A stretch of DNA of 64,000 nucleotides from Acidobacteriota bacterium. GTDB taxonomy: Bacteria > Acidobacteriota > Blastocatellia > Pyrinomonadales > Pyrinomonadaceae. The position numbers and the translations under genes were made by a program. The number at the start of each line of letters is the position of its first letter. Within the stretch, counting starts at the first letter, position 1. The notes beneath the pieces were generated by a model, which was not told where the DNA came from, did not search any database, and saw nothing but the letters and a program-made list of their open reading frames with translations. This document shows, in pieces, positions 34,171-41,309 of the stretch. The stretch spans positions 20,627 to 84,626 of the forward strand of contig JAEZIT010000120.1 of the NCBI GenBank assembly GCA_023436495.1, in the 5' to 3' direction.

Positions 34171-35034
34171 TCACTGCCCGTCAATGCGTGTTTCCAGCGT
34201 GTCCTGCAATGCCTTCGGCAGGGCATCCAACAGGTCATATCCCGTCCGCCGTTCGATCTCTCTGACCGTGGTCCTGTACCGTTCCCAGCGCTGGTTATCC
34301 AGCCCGTCCGTGTTCGGCATATCGACCGCGATCACGCGCGTCCGTTCGTTTACATCCGCCGCGCCGCGTCCGCGCGGCAGCACGATCACCACTTTCCAGC
34401 AATTCGTCGGCACCGTGATCTTGTTCTTGATTCTGCCCTTGTCGCCGTAAACTCCCGCGATCGTGTAAACGTCGTTCCCGTTTCGCACCAGACGCCTCGA
34501 ATACGATTCCAGCGTCTCCCACGGGTATTGGTTCAGGCTGCCCGTTTGCGGCACGATATTCGTCATAAAAAAGGTCTCTTCGTTTCGTGTCGCGTCGCCG
34601 AACCGGTCCGCGCTCGGCAGCAGGTGCCCGCGGTTGTATCCGCTGCCCGAATAATCGAAATACGCGATGCGCGCAAATCCCGCCGGCGAACGCGGGTCCG
34701 GCCGAAAATCCGGTCGCTGCAATTTTGACCCGAGGTCTTCGCGCGTCGTTCGCCACGCGACCCAATTCGCCGTCCCGCGGCTATTGTTATACGATATCGC
34801 CGACCCTTCGCCGACGATCAGAAAATTATCCCGGTCCGCCGCGTCCGCCGTCGCCTTCGACGGGTTCCCGAACGCCAAATGGACGCTCGAAACCGGTTCC
34901 GGCGCCCGCCGCGCCGCCGCATTCGCCGCATTCGCCGCGGCGTTCGCGTCATCCCGCGGCCATTCGCGCACCGCCCCGCACCCCGCCAACCCCAACACGA
35001 TCAACGCCGCCAAAACTGTGGTTACTATTCGCAT
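34171..35034 (-). CDS. DNA/RNA non-specific endonuclease, lipoprotein (NUC family)
   Basis: 287 aa. The N-terminal lipobox VLGLAGCG suggests lipidation and surface or periplasmic anchoring. A short Ala/Asn-rich linker leads to a Serratia-type NUC domain. The metal-finger motif is YNRGHLLPSADRFGD with catalytic His137; the usual DRGH is here NRGH. FMTNIVPQTGSLNQYPWETLE supplies the conserved Asn/Gln magnesium-binding helix. The pre-motif AISYNNSRGTANWVAWRTT is shared with the longer LTD-nuclease at 44.5 kb. It probably degrades extracellular nucleic acid for nutrients. Confidence 0.9.
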   Translation of the reverse strand: MRIVTTVLAALIVLGLAGCGAVREWPRDDANAAANAANAAARRAPEPVSSVHLAFGNPSKATADAADRDNFLIVGEGSAISYNNSRGTANWVAWRTTREDLGSKLQRPDFRPDPRSPAGFARIAYFDYSGSGYNRGHLLPSADRFGDATRNEETFFMTNIVPQTGSLNQYPWETLESYSRRLVRNGNDVYTIAGVYGDKGRIKNKITVPTNCWKVVIVLPRGRGAADVNERTRVIAVDMPNTDGLDNQRWERYRTTVREIERRTGYDLLDALPKALQDTLETRIDGQ

Positions 35035-35135
35035 GAAACTATTTACTGCCGCTAACCATTATGAAGCATTCCGCCGCGAATCTCCCTCCGACAACAGAAG
35101 CACAGCGCAATACATCTGATCCTTGTCTTCCATTG

Positions 35136-35292
35136 AATTGCCCCTAGCTTTAGCTAGGGGTTCTCGAACAGTAAACGCCCCGGCTTTAGCCGAACCTCTT
35201 TTTAAATTCCATTCCTTATGGCTTCAGCCAAATTTGGGCTAAAGCCCGGTCAATATCCATGCTCAAAGCCCTAGCTAAAGCTAGGGGCAATT
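35136..35292. mobile_element. Transposase-less palindrome-bounded element (MITE/REPIN-like)
   Basis: A 157-bp element bounded by perfect 24-bp terminal inverted repeats: AATTG plus the hairpin CCCCTAGC-TTTA-GCTAGGGG on the left (35136-35160) and its reverse complement at 35269-35292. Inside are smaller palindromes, GGCTTTAGCC near 35173 and GGGCTAAAGCCC near 35236. The same ends and internal motifs flank the transposase gene at 37.2 kb, so this looks like a non-autonomous derivative. It occupies most of the 306-bp gap before rlmN. Confidence 0.8.
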
Positions 35293-35341
35293 TATTTCCG
35301 CGCCTAACTATTCCCCGTGTTTTGCGGTAAAATAGACTTTT

Positions 35342-36427
35342 ATGTCCGAAAAGACGCACATTACGGGCCTATCGCCGGCGGCGCTCGCCGAACTTGTCGA
35401 ATCCATCGGCGAGCCGAAATACCGCGCCGTCCAGATCTTCAAAGGCGTGCACGGCCGCCGCCTGCGCTCGTTCGACGACATGACCGACCTGCCGAAGGCC
35501 TTTCGTGCAAAACTTGCCGAGATCGCTGACGTCTCGACGCTGACCGTCGACGCGCGTTACGTTTCCGAAGACGGCACGCGGCGCTATCTGATGACCACCG
35601 CCGACGGCCGCCCGGTCGAAACCGTCTTTATCCCGACCGAAGGCCGCGACACCATCTGTTTCTCGTCGCAATCCGGCTGCCCGCTCAAATGCGATTTCTG
35701 CCTGACGGCAAAACTTGGCCTGCTGCGCAACCTGACGGCGGCAGAGATCGTCGAACAGATCATCATCGTCCTGAATGACGTTTACGGCGTTGGCGGCGAA
35801 ACTCCGCACGGGACCAATCTTGTCGCGATGGGCGCGGGCGAACCGTTCCTGAATTTTGAGGATCTCATCGCCGCGCTCGATATTATGTCCAGCGAAGACG
35901 GCCTGTTCATCGTGCCCGGCCGCGTCACCGTTTCGACCGCCGGCATCGTGCCGAAGATATATGAGTTTGCACAGCTCGAACGCCGGCCGAACCTCGCCAT
36001 TTCGCTTTCGGCGCCGAACGACGAGCTCCGCGACAAACTTATGCCGATCAACCGCCGCTGGAACATCGCGGAATTGATGGCTGCGGCAAAGGCGTTCCAA
36101 AAAACGCTCGGCCGCGGCGAACGCTTTACGTTCGAATATGTCCTGCTCGGCGGCGTCAACGATTCCGACCGCCATGCCGAAGACCTGGCGGCGCTCGTCA
36201 AGCGCCACGGCCTGTCGCGGGTCAAAATAAACCTGATCCCGCATAATCCGGCCGAACAGCTCGATTATCATCCGTCGGCCCCGGAACAGGTCGGCCGCTT
36301 CAAACAGATCCTGGAATCGAACGGCATTTCGGCGTACGTCCGCCGTCCGCGCGGCCGCGATATTTACGCTGCGTGCGGCCAACTGGCTGCAAAACAGGAA
36401 CCGAATCTGGTACAGATCGCCGCCTGA
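35342..36427 (+). CDS. rlmN: Dual-specificity 23S rRNA/tRNA adenine-C2 methyltransferase RlmN
   Basis: 361 aa radical-SAM enzyme that methylates A2503 of 23S rRNA and A37 of some tRNAs. The cluster motif is CPLKCDFC (near 118) after FSSQSG. MGAGEPFLN corresponds to the usual MGMGEP SAM-binding loop with Met to Ala. The catalytic C-terminal Cys lies in DIYAACGQLA (near 347), and the mechanistic Cys of the radical-SAM pair is retained. The extra N-terminal helical domain (KYRAVQIFKGVHGRRLRSF) is typical. A small membrane-anchored protein gene follows after 13 bp. Confidence 0.95.
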   Translation: MSEKTHITGLSPAALAELVESIGEPKYRAVQIFKGVHGRRLRSFDDMTDLPKAFRAKLAEIADVSTLTVDARYVSEDGTRRYLMTTADGRPVETVFIPTEGRDTICFSSQSGCPLKCDFCLTAKLGLLRNLTAAEIVEQIIIVLNDVYGVGGETPHGTNLVAMGAGEPFLNFEDLIAALDIMSSEDGLFIVPGRVTVSTAGIVPKIYEFAQLERRPNLAISLSAPNDELRDKLMPINRRWNIAELMAAAKAFQKTLGRGERFTFEYVLLGGVNDSDRHAEDLAALVKRHGLSRVKINLIPHNPAEQLDYHPSAPEQVGRFKQILESNGISAYVRRPRGRDIYAACGQLAAKQEPNLVQIAA

Positions 36428-36440
36428 CAATTTTTCGATT

Positions 36441-36950
36441 ATGGAACTTATGATCCCGGGTCTGATACTCGTCGCACTGATGGTGTATCTTTCGACCCGC
36501 ATAAAACGCACCGCGGCCGAAGCCTTCGCCCGCGAAGAGATAGACACAGGCGAATTCTCGCTCGTTAAGCCGGAAGGCTTCATCAATCCCGTCAAGGACG
36601 CGAGCGAATATGCATTCGAAGCCTATTCCAAGGACTACGGCCGCGATGCCGCGGGCAATCTGCCTCAGGCGTCGATCACCGTAAAACGCCACGGCAGTGA
36701 CCTCGAATCCGTTTACGAATCCGCACGCGGTTCGCTGACCGACCCCGAAACGATCGGCTCCGACGGCGACGAATTCGTCGTCCGCGGCCGCGGCACCGAA
36801 GGCAGCACCGCCGCCGAGGTCTATTACAAACTAGTACGCGCCGGCAGCGCCGTTTACGAATTTCGCACCTGCGCCCTCACCGACCACGCAGCCGATTTCC
36901 GCGAACGCCTCCGCCAAACCGCCGACAGCTTCGCCGTCCGCCCGCGGTAA
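36441..36950 (+). CDS. Membrane-anchored protein of unknown function
   Basis: 169 aa, not recognised. An N-terminal transmembrane helix (MELMIPGLILVALMVYLS) is followed by a basic stop (TRIKRT) and a soluble alpha/beta domain of about 140 residues (SLVKPEGFINPVKDASEYAFEA near the start, YYKLVRAGSAVYEFRTC near the end). The C-in/N-out or reverse topology cannot be decided. It is 13 bp downstream of rlmN and probably co-transcribed with it. Only the palindromic repeat zone follows. Confidence 0.65.
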   Translation: MELMIPGLILVALMVYLSTRIKRTAAEAFAREEIDTGEFSLVKPEGFINPVKDASEYAFEAYSKDYGRDAAGNLPQASITVKRHGSDLESVYESARGSLTDPETIGSDGDEFVVRGRGTEGSTAAEVYYKLVRAGSAVYEFRTCALTDHAADFRERLRQTADSFAVRPR

Positions 36951-37015
36951 CTGCTCCGCGACATTTTTACAACAGAGTGGAGCAGTCGAAGAGTAACGGA
37001 AGTAAAACAGGCGGA

Positions 37016-37090
37016 GAATTGCCCCTAGCTTTCCTTTTTTGAATTGCCCCTAGCTTTCCTCCGTTGAATTGCCCCTAGCTTTCCTCTGTT
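37016..37090. repeat. Three 25-bp tandem copies of a half-palindrome
   Basis: Units begin at 37016, 37041 and 37066, each exactly 25 bp: GAATTGCCCCTAGCTTTCCT plus a variable TTTTT, CCGTT or CTGTT. Each is the left half of the terminal palindrome without its pairing arm. They lead directly into the complete palindrome at 37091. Confidence 0.85.
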
Positions 37091-37091
37091 G

Positions 37092-37753
37092 AATTGCCCC
37101 TAGCTTTAGCTAGGGGTCCTCGAACAATAAAAGCCCCGGCTTTAGCCGAACTACTTCTTTAAAACGATCATCCTTAAAGCTTTAGCTGAATTTAGCCGAA
37201 TTTTACAAACCCCGCCCGATTAAGGAAATCCTCAAATTCTTTTTCGAATGTTCGGCCCCGATGATGTTCCTCCTGCCGGGCAATATAGTTTCGGACGCCT
37301 TCTAAATTGGATTCACTTACGGACACGGCAAAGTACTCTTCCTGCCACCCGAACTTGAGCTTCGTAAGTTTATTTTTATTGATCCAAAATGAGGATTCAC
37401 CTTTTAATAATCGAACGACGTCCTCAAGCGTCTGGTTGGTCCCCAGCGAGATCAAACAATGGATGTGATCGACATAGCCACCGATAAAATCCAGAAAGAT
37501 TCCTTTCTGCAATGCGTTTTCGCGAATGTGATCGAACACCTTCGACCGAATTTCCGGCTTTAAATAAGGATGTCGGTTCTTTGTCGACCAGACGATGTGT
37601 ATCCAGACCTTTACAAATGGCATATGAGAGAATTTGGATGATTTGTTTTTCAGATTGTTCCATATGGCGAAATTTGGCGCAAGACCGAGGTAGCTTTGGG
37701 CTAAAGCCCGACCATTTGCTGGACTTATCCACTAGCTAAAGCTAGTGGCAATT
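37092..37753 (-). mobile_element. IS200-like/RAYT-type element bounded by palindromic ends
   Basis: Ends are the hairpin CCCCTAGC-TTTA-GCTAGGGG preceded by AATTG on the left (37092-37116), and on the right (37729-37753) its inverted variant CCACTAGC-TTTA-GCTAGTGG with AATT outside. Internal sub-palindromes (GCCCCGGCTTTAGCCGAAC near 37133; TTGGGCTAAAGCCCG near 37697) repeat those of the transposase-less copy at 35.1 kb. A Y1 transposase gene fills the middle. Hairpin ends with a Y1 enzyme fit IS200/IS605-type single-strand chemistry or a REP-associated (RAYT) system. Confidence 0.8.
37192..37623 (-). CDS. Y1 (HUH) transposase, IS200-like/REP-associated type
   Basis: 143 aa, full length for TnpA. 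The HUH motif is YVDHIHCLI near residue 50 and the catalytic tyrosine is in VRNYIARQEEHH near 113. WIHIVWSTKNRHPYL is the family's N-terminal strand. The last codons and the TAA stop lie inside a copy of the internal TTCGGCTAAA repeat, so gene end and repeat are fused. No TnpB or accessory gene is present. Its position between palindromes that also occur without it suggests it can mobilise them; whether it is still active is unknown. Confidence 0.9.
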   Translation of the reverse strand: MPFVKVWIHIVWSTKNRHPYLKPEIRSKVFDHIRENALQKGIFLDFIGGYVDHIHCLISLGTNQTLEDVVRLLKGESSFWINKNKLTKLKFGWQEEYFAVSVSESNLEGVRNYIARQEEHHRGRTFEKEFEDFLNRAGFVKFG

Positions 37754-37862
37754 CAAATGAAGAAACTCTTTTATGAAAACGCCGCTATTTTCAGCCGGTA
37801 ACGCTTCGTTCTGCCGGTCAACCGTTCGCCCTGGGGCGGCATCTGACCTACAATATTGAAAT

Positions 37863-38318
37863 ATGACGAAATTCCTACTGTTGATCGCCATAATATTCGC
37901 CGCCGGGATCGGCCTTGAATCATCCGCCCAAACCGTTACCGGATCTGTCGGCACCGCTACACGCGGAAAAGCCGTCAGCGGCACCGTCGTTATAAATATC
38001 CCGGACGGCCTGCACGTAAATTCCAACCGGCCAAATAGCGAATACGCCATCCCGACGACCGTCCGCCTTACGGCACCCGGCGCTCGTGTCGGCGCGGTCC
38101 GCTATCCGCGCGGCCGCAACCGCAAATTCCAATTTTCCGAAAGCACGATCAACGTTTACGAAGGCCGAGTCGCCATTCCGTTCACCGTCACCGTTCCCGC
38201 GAACTACCGCGGCAACACCGTCCGCGTCCGCGCCGCCGTCCGCTACCAGGCCTGCACCGACGAGGTCTGCTATCCCCCAAAAACCGCGGACATAACCATG
38301 ACCGCCCGCGTGCGTTAA
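37863..38318 (+). CDS. Secreted DsbD N-terminal-domain-like protein
   Basis: 151 aa with a signal peptide ending near SSAQ. The mature domain is an immunoglobulin-like beta-sandwich of the DsbD-alpha type: GLHVNSNRPNSEYAIPTTV early and RYQACTDEVCYPPKTADI at the end, with the two cysteines six residues apart that carry redox in DsbD. The membrane and thioredoxin domains of full DsbD are missing and not encoded next door, so it may accept electrons from another DsbD/CcdA-type protein or have lost redox function. It lies between the transposon and the repeat cluster. Confidence 0.85.
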   Translation: MTKFLLLIAIIFAAGIGLESSAQTVTGSVGTATRGKAVSGTVVINIPDGLHVNSNRPNSEYAIPTTVRLTAPGARVGAVRYPRGRNRKFQFSESTINVYEGRVAIPFTVTVPANYRGNTVRVRAAVRYQACTDEVCYPPKTADITMTARVR

Positions 38319-38345
38319 AACGCAGGAAGGACGCCCGCACATACG

Positions 38346-38580
38346 ACGGACCGCTGGTCCGTCTCTTAATGTAAGGCGGACCGCTGGTCCGCCAACCCCG
38401 CCCATCGGCCCGCAAATTGTCCCAACAAACCTCTGCGCAAACATCGCGGACCACCGGTCCGCGTTACATCTCCGCCGCCAAATGTACAGCGGACCGCTGG
38501 TCCGTCGCGCCCCGCAGCCCATCGTTCCGTAAAATCCCCCGACAAGCCTCTGCGCAAACATCGCGGACCACCGGTCCGCG
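38346..38580. repeat. Five GGACC-palindromes within a near-duplicated block
   Basis: Palindromes of the form GCGGACC-GCT-GGTCCGC occur at 38346-38362, 38375-38393 and 38488-38505, and the variant GCGGACC-ACC-GGTCCGC at 38445-38463 and 38562-38580. The two ACC copies lie in a roughly 115-bp imperfect direct duplication sharing CCTCTGCGCAAACATCGCGG. The region contains no credible gene; long frames across it are by-products of the repeats. Confidence 0.85.
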
Positions 38581-38611
38581 TTACGTTCCCAAGCCCGCGT
38601 TACATCTCCCC

Positions 38612-38931
38612 AGCCTCGTAGAGGCGTACCGTTTGTAGAACCTGCCAGCCGATCAACGCCCCAAGCTCCGTAGGAGCGACCCGTTTGTAGAACCGCACAT
38701 CAGCCAAGCGCGCCAAGCTCCGTTAGGAGCGACCCGTTTGTAGAACCGCGCACCAAAAGTTCATCCCTAGCTCCGTAGGAGCGTCCCGTTTGTAGAACGA
38801 CATGCCCAATTAATGACCCAAGCTCCGTAGGAGCGACCCGTTCCCGCACCGCCCAAACCAACGGGCCGCTCCTACGGAGCTACGAAAACTTTTCCCACCC
38901 ATTACTACAAACGGAACGCTCCTCCGGAGCT
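38612..38931. repeat. Regularly spaced GCTCC/GGAGC palindromic repeats, CRISPR-like spacing but not CRISPR
   Basis: Five direct copies of AGCTCCGTAGGAGCGACCCG plus TTTGTAGAAC start at 38612, 38664, 38716, 38769 and 38821 (first degenerate, third with an extra T, last truncated). They are separated by four unrelated sequences of exactly 22 bp. Two inverted copies follow at 38860-38881 and 38905-38931; copies five and six form a hairpin with 22-bp arms. No cas gene or leader is visible, so I call it a dispersed-repeat array. Confidence 0.85.
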
Positions 38932-38948
38932 CAAAACAAAACTCCTCT

Positions 38949-38984
38949 TCCTTTGCGTCCTCCGCGTCTCTGCATGAGATCTTC
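38949..38984. repeat. Dispersed CTTTGCG-type repeat, copy 2
   Basis: CCTTTGCGTCCTCCGCGTC followed by TCTGCATGAGATCTT, the same element as 29088-29125 with several substitutions. It sits between the GCTCC array and the third palindrome family in the 968-bp gene-free zone 38319-39287. Confidence 0.7.
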
Positions 38985-39059
38985 TGCCGAAGCCCGCACG
39001 CAGTAAGGGCGAAACATCCAACGCCATACCTACGCTAGCCGCCCGACTTTCCTCCCATA

Positions 39060-39234
39060 AATTGCCACGGGCCTCAGCCCGTGGTCACCGCCCAACAACC
39101 AATCCGGCTTCAGCCAAATTGGGCTAAAGCCCAGTAAATGATGATGCTTCCATCCCCGAGCTAAAGCTCGGGGCAACTTATAAAAAGAGGTCAATGATGA
39201 TGCTCCATCCCCGAGCTAAAGCTCAGGGCAACTC
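39060..39234. mobile_element. Second transposase-less palindrome element with covarying ends and duplicated right end
   Basis: Left end AATTG plus hairpin CCACGGGC-CTCA-GCCCGTGG (39065-39084); right end CCCCGAGC-TAAA-GCTCGGGG followed by CAACTT (39154-39179). The right-end unit is tandemly duplicated (second copy 39209-39228 with one changed pair). The internal GGGCTAAAGCCC at 39121 equals that of the elements at 35.1 and 37.1 kb. Stem sequence differs from those elements but pairing is kept. Confidence 0.75.
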
Positions 39235-39287
39235 ATAAAACCTCGAGACAAAAGCGATCCATTTTCTCCCCCACTCCCCCAAAACTC

Positions 39288-41273
39288 TCACTCAATTATC
39301 ACCGTCCTCGCGTTCGCAAGCTCCTCCGGCGTTTTCAGCCTGAAACTCTCCGGTACGAACGCGATCGCCACTAGTTCGGCGGGAATGCCCGGGCGGGCGG
39401 GTTTATAGGTCAGGACGGTGAGCTGCGTTCCAAACCCCACTCCGCAATCGATCGCGAACGAATTGCTGCCTTCGGTCAACACGGACATCCGCAGGCCCGA
39501 AAAATCCCTGCTCGCCAATTCGGTCTTTTGCCCGGCGATCGTCACCGCGTAGCGGATCTTTCCGTCGCGGCACGTCACGCGATCGACATACCCCACGGCC
39601 TGCCGTTCGCCCGTGCCCGGCCTCTCCAATATGCGGTTCAGATTCGTATTCACCCGGTCGAGCTCCAAACGGGCGAGGTCGGCGTCCGTCACGGCGGAGC
39701 GTTTCAAAAATATCGGCGGAGGCCCGAAATAGATCATATCGCCGTGCATCGCCTCGCGCGCCGCCGCGTATTGGATGACGGCAAGGACGATCGCTTGAGC
39801 ATCGGCACGCGTCTCGCGCGAAGCCGCATCCGACGCCGCAACGCGCTCGGCGATCGCCTTTGCTTCCGAATATTTTTCCTGCATCACCAGCGCCTTTGCC
39901 AGCAGGACCTCGTACGCCGGTTTTCCCGGATCGATCGACAGGGCAGTGCGAATTTGCTCCGCGGCCTCGTCCGGGTTCTCGCCGTTGGCGATGTTTATGA
40001 ACGCCAGCAGCGCATACGGATCCGCCTGGCGGTTGTCAGCAGCGATCGCCCGCCGCAGGGCCTGCCGCATCGCCGCTGAATCCGCGGTAGAGTATTTTGC
40101 GACCCTGCCGAACGCGTCGGCGGATTCGCGGCTGACCGCGTACGCATAATTAAAATTCGCCGCGGCCGTGTTGCTCTTCGCAACGGCCTTTTGGAGGAAC
40201 GGCTTTGCTTCGGCGAACCGTTCCTGCCTGACCAACGCGTCGCCGAGCGCGGCATTTGCCTCCGGCGACGACGGCTCGAGCTTCAACGCCTCGCGCAGCA
40301 TCTCCTCGCCCTCAAAAACACGTCCCATCCGCGACAGAAGATCCCCGAGGTACGCCTTCGCCGTCGCCTCCGTGATCCGTTTCGAAGCGGCCTGTACACT
40401 TTTGGCGGCGCTGCCGGACGGCCTTGGTGCAGAAGGTGGCACCGATGCGAAATTCGCAACATAGATGGACAGCTCTCGTTCGAATGCGGCCGCGTCGAGA
40501 GAGTAGACCCGAGCAAGCGCGGTATCGATGCCGGCAGGCGCCGCCTTCAGAAATTCGGCCATCTTGCCCGCACCGCCGCGCTGCATCAGAAAATGCACGG
40601 CCGCCCAACTCTGCGCATAGAACAGCCCGCGCGAAGCGCTCCGCTCGCGATGGAGTTCCTTGTTGGAAACCGCGAACAACTCACCCAGCGGAATAAGCTT
40701 TTCCTTTCGCAGCACGGACGCGTGGCCGGCCGGCTCGCGCCCGAAAACCGCCGCGCCGTCCTCGACCCGAAATGTCTCGAAGTATTCCGCGAGGCCTTCG
40801 CCCAGCCACGCGGGAACTTTGCCCGGGCCGAAATTCGAATTCAGAACGTAGTGCGTGTATTCGTGAAAGACCGTGTTGAACGGGTCCGTACGGCCGGCCG
40901 CCGCGAAGGTTATATAGTTCACATCGCCCGCGGCAAGGAAATATCCGACGGCGCTCTCATCAGGAAGGCCGTCCGCCGTCACCGGCTTGAACGGCGTGTA
41001 GGCGGCCTGGTCTTTGAAAACAATGACGTTGGTTTCGGTGCGGCTCTCCGATCTTAGGTCTGGGAAAACCTGCCGCAGCGCCGCGCGAAATTTCTCCAGC
41101 CCGCCGCCGGCGTTGCGGATGTCCGCTTCGGACGCGTTGCCGATCAGATGGAAATTATCGGTCCGAACCTCGGTCCATACATCACCGCCCGCCCGCGCGC
41201 CTATGCAGAGCAGCGCGATCGCCGCCATCAATAACAGGCTGCGAAATTTAATGAGAACCGCCGGGTGATGCAT
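39288..41273 (-). CDS. Secreted gluzincin-type (DUF1570-like) protein with TPR repeats
   Basis: 661 aa. A signal peptide (LLLMAAIALLCIGARAG) precedes a peptidase-like domain (about 30-280) with HEYTHYV near 136 and GEGLAEYFETF further on, the HExxH plus downstream Glu arrangement of gluzincins, so zinc binding is likely. About five TPR-like helical pairs follow (300-500, for example EANAALGDALVRQERFAEAKPFLQKA). A C-terminal beta-rich region has RVTCRDGKIRYAVTIAGQKTELAS. Substrate unknown. It is at the right border of the repeat zone and transcribed towards it. Confidence 0.85.
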   Translation of the reverse strand: MHHPAVLIKFRSLLLMAAIALLCIGARAGGDVWTEVRTDNFHLIGNASEADIRNAGGGLEKFRAALRQVFPDLRSESRTETNVIVFKDQAAYTPFKPVTADGLPDESAVGYFLAAGDVNYITFAAAGRTDPFNTVFHEYTHYVLNSNFGPGKVPAWLGEGLAEYFETFRVEDGAAVFGREPAGHASVLRKEKLIPLGELFAVSNKELHRERSASRGLFYAQSWAAVHFLMQRGGAGKMAEFLKAAPAGIDTALARVYSLDAAAFERELSIYVANFASVPPSAPRPSGSAAKSVQAASKRITEATAKAYLGDLLSRMGRVFEGEEMLREALKLEPSSPEANAALGDALVRQERFAEAKPFLQKAVAKSNTAAANFNYAYAVSRESADAFGRVAKYSTADSAAMRQALRRAIAADNRQADPYALLAFINIANGENPDEAAEQIRTALSIDPGKPAYEVLLAKALVMQEKYSEAKAIAERVAASDAASRETRADAQAIVLAVIQYAAAREAMHGDMIYFGPPPIFLKRSAVTDADLARLELDRVNTNLNRILERPGTGERQAVGYVDRVTCRDGKIRYAVTIAGQKTELASRDFSGLRMSVLTEGSNSFAIDCGVGFGTQLTVLTYKPARPGIPAELVAIAFVPESFRLKTPEELANARTVIIE

Positions 41274-41309
41274 TAACGGTTTGATTATCCGGCAGGAAAA
41301 AATGTTGCA

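Noticed and set aside
37920..38561. 213-codon minus-strand open frame over the GGACC palindromes
   Set aside because: It runs antisense through the dsbD-like gene and repeat units; composition is repeat-driven and no start signal or family similarity is seen.
38612..38842. CRISPR array (30-bp repeats, 22-bp spacers)
   Set aside because: No cas genes or leader in the window, repeats are degenerate and themselves palindromic, spacers are too short, and inverted copies follow. Treated as a non-CRISPR interspersed repeat.
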